This document shows, piece after piece, positions 24,058-32,889 of a stretch of 36,793 nucleotides of DNA. Position 1 is the first letter of the stretch. Every line of letters starts with the position of its first letter. Source of the DNA: Bacteroidota bacterium (lineage in GTDB: Bacteria > Bacteroidota > Bacteroidia > Sphingobacteriales > Sphingobacteriaceae). The stretch lies in contig JABDBW010000020.1 in NCBI GenBank assembly GCA_013288485.1, forward strand, positions 1 through 36,793. The letters are read 5' to 3'. The notes below the pieces were generated by a model. It saw nothing but the letters and a program-made list of their open reading frames with translations. It was not told the DNA's origin and searched no databases. A program made the position numbers and the translations under genes.

Positions 24058-25977
24058 ATGGCCCGATTAAACTTATTAGAAGAAACCAGGTACGAAAAAT
24101 TGCCGGTAACGGTATATGCCACCCCTGCTGAAGCATCCATAGCCGTAGCGGCACGTATTGCCGCGCTTATCCGCGGTAAACAGGCAAAAGGAGAAAAAGC
24201 GGTGCTTGGCCTGGCAACGGGTGTAACGCCCATAGCGCTGTATGCCGAACTGGTAAGGCTGCATAGAGAAGAAAGCCTGAGCTTTAAAAACGTGGTCACG
24301 TTTAACCTGGATGAATATTACCCCATGCAGCCCGCGGCGGTACAAAGCTATGTGCGCTTCATGAACCTGCAATTATTTGACCATATAGATATTAACCGAG
24401 CCAATATTCATATCCCCGATGGTACGCTGAAAGAGGAAAATATTGCCGCCTTCTGTTTGAATTATGAAAAACAAATAGAAGACCTGGGCGGCCTCGACCT
24501 GCAAGTATTAGGCATAGGCCGTACAGGGCATATCGGGTTTAACGAGCCGGGGTCGGCGCCCAACTCGGGTACGCGGCTGGTTACGCTGGATGATTTGACC
24601 CGCACCGATGCCTCGCGCGATTTTGGCGGAAAGCAAAACGTGCCCACCAAAGCTATTACTATGGGCGTGGGCACCATATTCAAGGCCCGCGAGATCATCC
24701 TGATGGCCTGGAGCGAAAAGAAAGCGCCCATCATTAAAAAAGCGGTGGAGGGTGAGTTGTCGGCTGATGTTCCTGCCACTTATTTGCAACTATCAGATCA
24801 TGTAGAGTTTGTATTGGATGCACCTGCCGCGTCAGAACTTACCCGTTTTGATACGCCCTGGCTGGTGAAAGATTGTGTTTGGGACGAGCAATTGAAAAAG
24901 AAGGCCGTGATATGGTTGTCACGCGCGGTTAACAAGCCCATATTGAAATTAATAACCGAGGATTATAATAACCACGGTATGGCGCAGCTGGCGCTCGAGC
25001 AGGGGCCGGTATACCAGGTAAACATCGATATTTTTAACCAGGTACAGCATACCATAACCGGCTGGCCGGGCGGTAAGCCGGATGCGGACGATAGCCAGCG
25101 GCCCGAACGGGCGCTGCCCGCAAAGAAGCGGTCTATCATATTTTCGCCCCACCCGGATGATGATGTGATATCTATGGGCGGCACATTTATACGTTTGGTT
25201 GAGCAGGGCCATGATGTGCATGTGGCCTACCAAACATCGGGCAATACCGCGGTATGGGATGATGATGTATTGCGCTATGTGGAGTTTGCTATTGATTTTA
25301 ATAAAAGTATTGGCGACGACAGCTCCAAACTGCAAAACATTCACCAGGATATGCGGGCCTTCTTTGCCGGTAAGCTGCCTAACCAGATAGATATTGCCGA
25401 GGTAAGCGCGGTAAAAGGTTTTATACGAAAAAGCGAGGCTATGGCAGGCGCGCGCTATGCCGGTTTAAAGGATGACCATATCCATTTTATGGCGCTGCCA
25501 TTTTATGAAACAGGTAAAATAAAAGCCAACCCGGTAAGCGAAGTGGATATACAAATGACCATTGACCTGTTGCAAAAAGTAAAGCCCCAGCAAATTTTCG
25601 CCGCGGGCGATTTTGCAGATCCGCATGGTACGCATGTGGTTTGTTTTCATATTGTACTAACCGCTTTAACCCGGTTAAAACAAACCGAAAGTTGGGTAAA
25701 AGATTGCTGGCTATGGATGTACCGCGGCGCATGGCTCGAATTTGAAACGCACGAAATAGAAATGGCCGTGCCGCTATCGCCGGAAGAAGTATTGCGCAAA
25801 CGATATGCTATATTTAAACATCAATCGCAAAAAGACCCGGCTGTTTTTCCGGGCGAAGACGCACGTGAGTTTTGGGTAAGGGCCGAAGACAGGAACCGGG
25901 AGACGGCAGAAAGTTATGATAAATTAGGGTTAGCGGAATATGCGGCGATGGAGGCTTTTAAGCGATATAAATTTTAA
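24058..25977 (+). CDS. nagB: Glucosamine-6-phosphate deaminase fused to an LmbE/PIG-L deacetylase domain
   Basis: The 639-residue protein has two parts. Residues about 1-280 are NagB: GLATGVTPIALYAEL binds phosphate, FNLDEYYPM holds the catalytic Asp, and GIGRTGHIGFNEPGS holds the ring-opening His. Residues about 355-630 form an LmbE-like domain with the zinc motif SPHPDDDVISMGG (His365, Asp367-369) and later DFADPHGTHVV. The first half gives fructose-6-phosphate and ammonia from glucosamine-6-phosphate. The second half may remove acetyl from a sugar amide, so one protein could do two steps, but this is inferred. The fusion is common in Bacteroidota. It starts with ATG 83 bp after the FGE gene. 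Confidence 0.93.
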   Translation: MARLNLLEETRYEKLPVTVYATPAEASIAVAARIAALIRGKQAKGEKAVLGLATGVTPIALYAELVRLHREESLSFKNVVTFNLDEYYPMQPAAVQSYVRFMNLQLFDHIDINRANIHIPDGTLKEENIAAFCLNYEKQIEDLGGLDLQVLGIGRTGHIGFNEPGSAPNSGTRLVTLDDLTRTDASRDFGGKQNVPTKAITMGVGTIFKAREIILMAWSEKKAPIIKKAVEGELSADVPATYLQLSDHVEFVLDAPAASELTRFDTPWLVKDCVWDEQLKKKAVIWLSRAVNKPILKLITEDYNNHGMAQLALEQGPVYQVNIDIFNQVQHTITGWPGGKPDADDSQRPERALPAKKRSIIFSPHPDDDVISMGGTFIRLVEQGHDVHVAYQTSGNTAVWDDDVLRYVEFAIDFNKSIGDDSSKLQNIHQDMRAFFAGKLPNQIDIAEVSAVKGFIRKSEAMAGARYAGLKDDHIHFMALPFYETGKIKANPVSEVDIQMTIDLLQKVKPQQIFAAGDFADPHGTHVVCFHIVLTALTRLKQTESWVKDCWLWMYRGAWLEFETHEIEMAVPLSPEEVLRKRYAIFKHQSQKDPAVFPGEDAREFWVRAEDRNRETAESYDKLGLAEYAAMEAFKRYKF

Positions 25978-25985
25978 TACTAATT

Positions 25986-26060
25986 GTCATTGCGAGGAGG
26001 AACGACGAAGCAATCGCGAACTTTGCATACGTGCGATTGCCGCGCTACGCTCGCAATGAC
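25986..26060. repeat. Second copy of the GTCATTGCGAG element
   Basis: This 75-bp element has the same ends as that at 7628-7717 (GTCATTGCGAG / CTCGCAATGAC) and shares the interior CAATCGCGAACTTTGCATA and CGATTGCCGCGCTACG. It begins 9 bp after the NagB fusion stop, in a position fit for 3'-end processing or termination. Confidence 0.85.
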
Positions 26061-26087
26061 ATGGATATTTAATATATTAACAACATA

Positions 26088-27224
26088 ATGACTCAAGACT
26101 CAGAAATCAAGACTCAGAAATCATCATCCAGGACCCGCCACACACGGCTACTCTCCCTTGATGTATTCAGAGGCATCACCGTAGCAGCAATGATTCTCGT
26201 TAATGATCCCGGCGATTGGACGCATATCTATCCGCTGTTAGAGCATTCCAAATGGAACGGCTGCACGCCTACCGATTTGATATTTCCATTCTTCCTGTTC
26301 ATTGTAGGTGTATCTATAGTTTACTCTATGAAACGTAAGGCGGCAAACCCGGCCAATCATCCCGCGATGTTGTTTAGTGCGTTTAGGCGCGGCGCTATAT
26401 TGATACTGATAAGTTTAGGCATACAATTAATTTTGCACCCCGGGTTTGATCATCTGCGTTTCCCGGGCGTTTTACAGCGTATTGGGGTGGTATTTTTTAT
26501 CTGCGCGGTTTTATATATAAAAACATCGCAACGCACACGCGACTGGCTGTTTGCCCTTATATTAATAGGTTATTATGTGATCATGACATTTATGCCCGTA
26601 CCTGATACCGGGGTTGCCAGCCTGCTTCCCCAAACCAATATGGGCGCCTGGATAGACCGGACAGTTTTTTCAACCAATCACCTTTGGATAGAATCGCATA
26701 CCTGGGACCCCGAAGGTTTGCTGGGCACTTTGCCCGCTATAGCTACGGGCCTTTTTGGCATAAGGGTTGGCTCATGGCTAAAACGTAAGGAACCTGACGA
26801 GGGCGTTAAAGTAAGCTGGATGTTTACATACGGCGTGCTGGCAGTTGTGCTGGGCTTGATCTGGGACCTGTTCTTCCCAATAAATAAAGCTTTGTGGACA
26901 AGCTCATTTGTGCTTTATACTGGCGGTTGGGCCACCATAGCTTTGGCTTTTTCTTACTGGCTCATTGATGTACAGGGGTATAGAGGGTTAACCAGTTTTT
27001 TTCTCCCGTTTGGCGCTAATGCTATTACCGCTTATGTACTGTCGGACTTTGTACCGCATTATATCAATAAAATAAAAATAGGCGGTTCATCCATTTATCA
27101 AATACTTTTTGAGCCTTTTTTCACACCCTATAATGCGTCGCTTATAAGCGCGGTTGCAATAACATTACTCATTTGGGTATTGATGTGGATATTGTATCTT
27201 CGAAAAATTATTATAAAAGTATAA
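26088..27224 (+). CDS. HGSNAT/NagX-like membrane acyltransferase
   Basis: The 378-residue polytopic membrane protein has about ten hydrophobic helices. The first core motif RLLSLDVFRGITVAAMILVN and WNGCTPTDLIFPFFLFIVGVSIVYSMKRK are signatures of the heparan-alpha-glucosaminide N-acetyltransferase/NagX family (DUF5009/DUF1624). Such proteins move an acetyl group across the membrane to amino sugars, or serve in chitin and N-acetylglucosamine use. It follows the NagB fusion on the same strand, which fits an amino-sugar role, but a palindromic element lies between. Residues 2-14 (TQDSEIKTQKSSS) come from a heptamer array at 26091-26125, and the family core begins only at residue 20. No other start codon was found in between. 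Confidence 0.84.
   Translation: MTQDSEIKTQKSSSRTRHTRLLSLDVFRGITVAAMILVNDPGDWTHIYPLLEHSKWNGCTPTDLIFPFFLFIVGVSIVYSMKRKAANPANHPAMLFSAFRRGAILILISLGIQLILHPGFDHLRFPGVLQRIGVVFFICAVLYIKTSQRTRDWLFALILIGYYVIMTFMPVPDTGVASLLPQTNMGAWIDRTVFSTNHLWIESHTWDPEGLLGTLPAIATGLFGIRVGSWLKRKEPDEGVKVSWMFTYGVLAVVLGLIWDLFFPINKALWTSSFVLYTGGWATIALAFSYWLIDVQGYRGLTSFFLPFGANAITAYVLSDFVPHYINKIKIGGSSIYQILFEPFFTPYNASLISAVAITLLIWVLMWILYLRKIIIKV
26091..26125 (+). repeat. Five heptamers coding the acyltransferase N-terminus
   Basis: The units are ACTCAAG, ACTCAGA, AATCAAG, ACTCAGA, AATCATC. A 14-bp piece (AAGACTCAGAAATC) is exactly duplicated at 26095-26108 and 26109-26122. It begins at the second codon of the gene. Confidence 0.88.
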
Positions 27225-27291
27225 TTTGTCAAATTTTAAACCTGTTTATTGCATCCTTAAAATAATTTTTAACTAACTTTTCCGTTTTTGC

Positions 27292-27303
27292 ATCTTAGCA
27301 CAA
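27292..27303 (+). promoter_or_regulatory. Possible promoter element before the M16 homologue
   Basis: ATCTTAGCACAA is identical to the 12 bases just before mqnB (5999-6010) and lies 17 bp before this gene's ATG. A TTTTTG precedes it directly. It may be a variant -7 region, but this is not proven. Confidence 0.3.
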
Positions 27304-27320
27304 TATTTCCAAACCCAAAT

Positions 27321-30185
27321 ATGAATTTTAAAAAAACTATTTTTTTATGTGCCGCAGCAATGCTTGTTACAGGCAGCGCCTTTGCCCAGGTTAAAAAAAA
27401 ACCGGCTGCATCTGCAGCACATAAAACTACTTCAACAGCAACCCGGCAACAGGCCAAGCCGGCTGCTGTTACTGTTTTACCTGTTGATCCTGAAGTTATA
27501 GTTGGCAAATTGCCAAACGGTTTAACCTATTATATCCGTAAAAACAGCTTGCCACAAGGCAGGGCCAATCTGTTCCTGGTAAATAAAGTTGGCTCTGTTG
27601 CAGAAACCGACGCGCAGCAAGGGCTTGCCAATTTTATACAGCATATGGCTTTTAAGGGCACCCGTGATTTTCCAAAAAATGAACTGGCCGCGTACCTGAA
27701 AAGATTAGGCGGCCGTTATGGCCCCGATACCAGTTCTTTTACCAATTACGATGCAACCGTTTACCAATTATTGCTGCCAACCGATACGGCAAAGACATTT
27801 GCAGACGGGTTTAATTTAATGGCGAATTGGGCAGCTTATATGACGTTTAACCCGGCCGCAATTAATAGTGAGAAGGCAAAAGTGGCGAAAGAAGCGGCCC
27901 TTGGCGGTAAAACGGCGCAGGAACGTTTGCAGGAGCAAAACTTGCCGGTATTGCTGAATAATTCGAGGTATGCCACGCGTTCGCCGACAGGCAAGGAGAA
28001 TACCATCAGCGCCTTTAATGAGGCCGAAGTTAAAAGTTTTTATACCGACTGGTATCGCCCCGATCTGCAGGCGATAATTGCCGTGGGCGATTTTGACCCC
28101 AAACAGGTGCAGGATTTGATCACATCTAATTTTTCTTCATTAAGAAACCCGGTGCCCGAAAAACCGCAACCCCAGTTTTCTGTTCCGGCTGCCCCGGGCA
28201 CAACTGTAAAAATTGCTACCGATAAATCTTTCCCCTATACAGTGGCCCAAATTGTTGTAAGGCATCCGCAAGCAATAGTAAAAACACCTGCTGATTTTAT
28301 GCAAAATATGCGGGTAACTTTATTTAATCAGATGCTTAGCAACCGTATTACTGAATTAACACAGGCTCAACCACCCCAAATTTTATTTGGGCAGGCGGGC
28401 TATGGCGCATTTGTAGGTAAACAGGATGCGTTCACTTGTTTGGTGGTAGCCAATCCCGGCGGCCTGGAAAGCGCGGTAAAAACTATGGTTGCCGAATTGC
28501 TGCGTACGCGTAAATTTGGATTTACACAAACCGAATTAGAACGGGCCAAACAAAATTCGCTGGCCCAAATTACCAATAGCTATAATGCTAAAAATAATAC
28601 CCCATCAGGAAATTTTCCGGGTGAATATGAACGTAACTTTTTAACCGGACAAGCCATACCGGGTATAGATTATGAATATAATTATTACATAAATAACATC
28701 GGCAAGATAACCCTCGCCGAAATGACTGCGTTAGCGGCAAGGTTTATCAGCGATCAAAACCGGGTGATAGTGATCGAGGCTAATGATACTGAAAAAGATA
28801 AACTGCCTAATGAACAAACCGTATTAAAATGGGTAGCCGAAGCGGATAAAGATTTAACCGCGTATGTTGATGAAAGCGCTAACCCGTTAATGACCGCCGC
28901 ACCGCAACCCGGCAAAGCTACGGATGTAAAAACCGACTCGACCTTATTGGTAACTAACATAACTTTGGCCAACGGTGTAAAAGTTATATTAAAACCTACA
29001 AAATTTAGAAATAACCAGATACTTTTTAGCGGGTATAGCTTTGGCGGCACTTCGCTGGCAAGTGACCAGGACTTTACCTCGGCCACCCTGGCATCGACCG
29101 TAATAGGCAATAGCGGCATTGAGAATTATACCCAGGTACAATTGAATAAAATGATGCGCGGAAAAAACTTAAGTGTTTCGCCCTATATAGGTGAAACAAC
29201 ACAAGGCATAACCGGCTACGCCGCACCCGAGGATTTTGAAACAGCAATGCAATTGCTTTATTTATACTTTACCAACCCGCGCAAAGATGCCACCGTATGG
29301 AAAAATTATATTGACCAGTTAAAATCAGGGTTAGCACATAAACAAAATGACCCCGGTAGTGTATTCCAGGATACTGTTTCGGCTATTTTAAATAATTATA
29401 ATCAACGTGGCATGCCTGCTACCGCGGCTAAATTAGATGCCGCCAGTTTGGATAAAGCATATAGCTTTTATAAAGACAGGTTTGCCGATGCCGGCAATTT
29501 TACTTTCACGTTTACAGGTGCTTTTTTAACACCGGCTATTACATCGTACCTCGAAACTTATTTAGGCAGCCTGCCATCAACAAATAGTAAAGAAACCTAT
29601 AAAAACCTTGGTATCCATCCTCCCGAGGGACAAATTACCAAAACGGTGTATAAAGGCGTAAATGATAAATCCACTGTACAATTAATATATAGCGGCAGTT
29701 ACGAATATAATGAGGCAAATAATGTGCAGATGGATGCATTGGAAGATGTTTTAAATATTCGCCTTTCTGATTCGCTTAAAAAAGAAAGCGGCATTTACTC
29801 GGCAGGTGTACGTGCAAGCTATGTTAAAATTCCCGCGGGCCGGTACAGGGTTACCATATCATTTGTATGTGACGCAAGTAATGTTGACCGCTCCATAGCG
29901 TATATGCTGGAAGAAATAAGCAAAATAAAACAGAACGGCCCTATCCCTAAAGATGTTCAGCTATTTATTAACAGGGACGCACGCACCATGCAGCAGCAGT
30001 TAAAACAAAATGAATATTGGCAGGCTACCCTAAGTGCGGCGGTGCAAAACCAACAGGACCCCGACAGGATATTAAACCACATGCAGGATCTGGAACAGGT
30101 TACCCCGCAAAGCGTTAAGGAAACTGCAAATAAGTACATGAATAATAATTTGATAAAGATGATATTATTGCCTGAAAAGAAATAG
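27321..30185 (+). CDS. M16 metallopeptidase homologue with altered zinc site
   Basis: The protein (954 residues from ATG 27321) has a signal peptide (near GSAFAQ, residue 23), a short KPAAS-rich linker, and two M16 halves as in periplasmic pitrilysin-like peptidases of this phylum. Where active members read H-F-x-E-H-M-A-F, this one reads NFIQHMAFKGT: Asn104 replaces the first zinc His and Gln107 replaces the catalytic Glu; His108 and a later Glu (184) remain. It is therefore probably not an active peptidase. The rest is intact and full length, including the second-half LEDVLNIRLSDSLKKESGIYS, so it may be a binding or chaperone-like pseudoenzyme. A strong terminator follows. No partner peptidase gene is adjacent. 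Confidence 0.9.
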   Translation: MNFKKTIFLCAAAMLVTGSAFAQVKKKPAASAAHKTTSTATRQQAKPAAVTVLPVDPEVIVGKLPNGLTYYIRKNSLPQGRANLFLVNKVGSVAETDAQQGLANFIQHMAFKGTRDFPKNELAAYLKRLGGRYGPDTSSFTNYDATVYQLLLPTDTAKTFADGFNLMANWAAYMTFNPAAINSEKAKVAKEAALGGKTAQERLQEQNLPVLLNNSRYATRSPTGKENTISAFNEAEVKSFYTDWYRPDLQAIIAVGDFDPKQVQDLITSNFSSLRNPVPEKPQPQFSVPAAPGTTVKIATDKSFPYTVAQIVVRHPQAIVKTPADFMQNMRVTLFNQMLSNRITELTQAQPPQILFGQAGYGAFVGKQDAFTCLVVANPGGLESAVKTMVAELLRTRKFGFTQTELERAKQNSLAQITNSYNAKNNTPSGNFPGEYERNFLTGQAIPGIDYEYNYYINNIGKITLAEMTALAARFISDQNRVIVIEANDTEKDKLPNEQTVLKWVAEADKDLTAYVDESANPLMTAAPQPGKATDVKTDSTLLVTNITLANGVKVILKPTKFRNNQILFSGYSFGGTSLASDQDFTSATLASTVIGNSGIENYTQVQLNKMMRGKNLSVSPYIGETTQGITGYAAPEDFETAMQLLYLYFTNPRKDATVWKNYIDQLKSGLAHKQNDPGSVFQDTVSAILNNYNQRGMPATAAKLDAASLDKAYSFYKDRFADAGNFTFTFTGAFLTPAITSYLETYLGSLPSTNSKETYKNLGIHPPEGQITKTVYKGVNDKSTVQLIYSGSYEYNEANNVQMDALEDVLNIRLSDSLKKESGIYSAGVRASYVKIPAGRYRVTISFVCDASNVDRSIAYMLEEISKIKQNGPIPKDVQLFINRDARTMQQQLKQNEYWQATLSAAVQNQQDPDRILNHMQDLEQVTPQSVKETANKYMNNNLIKMILLPEKK

Positions 30186-30207
30186 GGCTTAATACTGCGC
30201 CATAACT

Positions 30208-30240
30208 AAAGTCCTGCCGATTTACCGGCAGGACTTTTTT
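30208..30240 (+). terminator. Intrinsic terminator after the M16 homologue
   Basis: AGTCCTGCCG and CGGCAGGACT make a 10-bp stem with a 6-nt loop, followed by six T. It ends immediately before 30241. Confidence 0.9.
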
Positions 30241-30276
30241 ATGCCATCACAAAATATTTATTACATTGTTGATGCA

Positions 30277-32859
30277 ATGATGATAACCCCCGGCCAAAAA
30301 ATTATACAGCAATGGTACAAACAAAAAAACTGGCACCAGTTTACTTTTCAGCGCGAGATGGAAGCGGCCTACCTGGGCGGTTATTCGGGGTTGCTGAACG
30401 CACCTACGGGCAGTGGCAAAACATTCGCCCTGTTTTTGCCGTTCCTGGCCGATTTTATTAATCAACACCCCGATTATAAAACGCGCCAAAACAACGGCCT
30501 GCAAATGCTGTGGATAACGCCCCTGCGTGCGTTAACCAACGATATTAAAAAAGCGATGCAGGAAGTTTGCGACGACCTGCATATCCCCTGGAAAATAGCC
30601 ACCCGCACCGGCGATACGCCCGCCTCTGAAAAACAGGCACTAAAGAAAAAATTGCCCGAAGTATTGCTTACTACCCCCGAAAGCCTGCACCTGATGCTGG
30701 CCCAGAAAGAATACCCCAAAATATTTCAAAGCCTGCAGGTACTGGTAGTTGATGAATGGCACGAACTGTTAGGCACTAAAAGGGGTGTACAGGTGGAGTT
30801 GGGATTGAGTAAGTTAAAAGCCTTAAGTCTTGAGTCGAAAGCCGTAAGTCAACCCCCACAAAACCCAGGACTCAAGACTTACGACTTAGGACTCAAAATC
30901 TGGGGCATTAGCGCAACCATAGGCAATTTGGAGCAAGCCGCGGATGTGTTGCTGGGCAATGATTTCCCGCGCGACAGGGTTAAAATGGTACATGCCAACG
31001 TGGATAAAAAATTGGTCATCAAATCTATCATTCCCGAAAACATTGAGAATTATTCATGGTCGGGCCATATTGGTTTAACACTGCTGCCGCAGGTGATGCA
31101 GATAGTGGCCAAAAGTAAAACCACGCTGATATTTACCAATACCCGCTCACAATCGGAAATATGGTATCATGCCATTTTAGATAATTACCCCGAATACGCA
31201 GGCATAATGGCCATGCATCACGGGTCGCTGGATAACGAGCTACGCAACTGGGTAGAGCAAGCGCTCCACGCCGAAGCGCTGAAGGTGGTGGTATGCACTT
31301 CAAGTTTAGACCTCGGAGTAGACTTTCGCCCGGTGGATACGGTAGTACAAGTGGGCAGCCCTAAGGGTGTTGCCCGTTTTATGCAGCGCGCGGGGCGTAG
31401 CGGCCACCACCCGGGCGCGGTATCGCTGGCTTATTTCGTGCCAACACACTCCCTGGAGCTACTGGAAGGCGCCGCGCTGAAACAAGCCATTAAACAAGGC
31501 ATTTTTGAAAGCCGCGACCCTATGCTGCTCACCATGGATGTACTGATACAGTATATGGTCACGCTTGCCGTATCCGACGGTTTCAGGGCCGATGAGTTAT
31601 ATAAGGAGGTAACCACCACCTATGCCTTTGCCGACCTAACCCGCAGCGAGTTTAACCAGCTGCTTGATTTTATTACCAACGGCGGCAAAACGCTCGCGCA
31701 GTATGATGAGTTTTTGAAGGTGGAGGTGGAGAATGGCCTGTATAAAGTTAACAATCGCAGGGTGGCTATGCGGCACAGGCTGAGCATCGGCACTATAACC
31801 AGCGATCTGAGCGTTCGGGTTAAATGGCTAAGCGGTGGTAGTTTGGGTACTATTGAAGAATCGTTTATATCAAAGCTTAAACCGGGCAATACCTTTTGGT
31901 TTGCCGGGCGCAGTCTTGAATTTGTGCGGGTAAAGGAAATGACGGCCTATGTCAAAAAATCGACGGCTAAAAAGGGGATGATACCCAGCTGGTCGGGCGG
32001 GCGTATGCCATTATCGTCGCAGCTTTCGGCGGTTTTCAGAGATAAGTTGGACGAGGTGGCGCATGGCATTGAACAGGATGAGGAGGTAATAGCGCTCAAG
32101 CCCCTGTTCAATTTGCAGGAAGAACTATCACATCTGCCGCAGAGCCATGAGTTTTTGATCGAGTCGTTTAAATCGCGCGAGGGGCATCACCTATTGTTTT
32201 ACCCGTTCGAGGGCCGGTTGGTGCATGAGGGTATGGCGTCGTTGCTGGCTTACCGCATATCGCGTATCAAACCCGCGAGCTTCTCTATAGCCATGAATGA
32301 TTACGGGTTCGAACTGCTTACCGATGAAGATGTACCCATAGAGCAGGTATTGGAAGACGCCAACTTCTTCTCGATAGATAATTTATTGGAGGATATACAG
32401 CATAGCCTCAACGCCAACGAAATGGCGCGCCGCCGTTTCAGGGATATTGCTCATATAGGCGGCCTCGTATTTACCGGCTACCCGGGGCAGCCGGTTAAGA
32501 ACAGGCATTTGCAGGCATCGTCGTCATTGCTCTTCGAGGTGTTTAGCGAGTATGAGCCCGATAACCTGCTGGTGCGCCAGGCGTATAATGAGGCGCTGGC
32601 TTTTCAATTGGAGGAGTTCAGGCTGCGTGCCGCTTTGCAGCGGATAGGGGGGCAAACCATCATCCTGAAAACGATTGAAAGGCCCACGCCGTTTGCCTTC
32701 CCTATCATGGTTGACAGCCTGGGCCGCGAGCGTCTCACCACCGAAAGCCTCGAAGACCGCATTGCTAAAATGGCCCGCCAGTATGGCGCCGAAGGTGTGG
32801 GAGGCAATGATGATAGAAAGCCCCGAAAAACGGGGGTGGTTAGAAAGAGAGGGTTTTAA
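30277..32859 (+). CDS. Ligase-associated DEXH-box DNA helicase, Lhr family
   Basis: The protein (860 residues from ATG 30277; ATG 30280 and 30241 are alternatives, the last directly abutting a terminator) is a superfamily 2 helicase. Walker A is NAPTGSGKTFALFLP (41-55), the DEXH box DEWHEL (159-164), motif III SATIGN (212-217), then IFTNTRSQSE and QRAGRSGHH. The Lhr-type C-terminal region follows. In other bacteria this type is coded with an ATP-dependent DNA ligase, an exonuclease and a phosphoesterase for DNA repair; none of them is here. Residues about 183-206 (LSLESKAVSQPPQ then NPGLKTYDLG) are coded by an inverted pair of heptamer arrays between the DEXH box and motif III. The frame is intact. 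Confidence 0.92.
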   Translation: MMITPGQKIIQQWYKQKNWHQFTFQREMEAAYLGGYSGLLNAPTGSGKTFALFLPFLADFINQHPDYKTRQNNGLQMLWITPLRALTNDIKKAMQEVCDDLHIPWKIATRTGDTPASEKQALKKKLPEVLLTTPESLHLMLAQKEYPKIFQSLQVLVVDEWHELLGTKRGVQVELGLSKLKALSLESKAVSQPPQNPGLKTYDLGLKIWGISATIGNLEQAADVLLGNDFPRDRVKMVHANVDKKLVIKSIIPENIENYSWSGHIGLTLLPQVMQIVAKSKTTLIFTNTRSQSEIWYHAILDNYPEYAGIMAMHHGSLDNELRNWVEQALHAEALKVVVCTSSLDLGVDFRPVDTVVQVGSPKGVARFMQRAGRSGHHPGAVSLAYFVPTHSLELLEGAALKQAIKQGIFESRDPMLLTMDVLIQYMVTLAVSDGFRADELYKEVTTTYAFADLTRSEFNQLLDFITNGGKTLAQYDEFLKVEVENGLYKVNNRRVAMRHRLSIGTITSDLSVRVKWLSGGSLGTIEESFISKLKPGNTFWFAGRSLEFVRVKEMTAYVKKSTAKKGMIPSWSGGRMPLSSQLSAVFRDKLDEVAHGIEQDEEVIALKPLFNLQEELSHLPQSHEFLIESFKSREGHHLLFYPFEGRLVHEGMASLLAYRISRIKPASFSIAMNDYGFELLTDEDVPIEQVLEDANFFSIDNLLEDIQHSLNANEMARRRFRDIAHIGGLVFTGYPGQPVKNRHLQASSSLLFEVFSEYEPDNLLVRQAYNEALAFQLEEFRLRAALQRIGGQTIILKTIERPTPFAFPIMVDSLGRERLTTESLEDRIAKMARQYGAEGVGGNDDRKPRKTGVVRKRGF
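30822..30895 (+). repeat. Inverted heptamer arrays inside the helicase gene
   Basis: Left array 30822-30849: CTTAAGT, CTTGAGT, CGAAAGC, CGTAAGT. Right array 30868-30895: GGACTCA, AGACTTA, CGACTTA, GGACTCA. A 13-bp perfect inverted repeat (30824-30836 with 30869-30881) joins them. The whole is translated in frame. Confidence 0.9.
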
Positions 32860-32889
32860 TAAAACAGGGTAGATGGATGTCGGGATCTA

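Noticed and set aside
27321..30185. Active M16 zinc peptidase
   Set aside because: The codons AAT and CAG at the zinc His and catalytic Glu positions are unambiguous, so activity by the usual mechanism is not expected.
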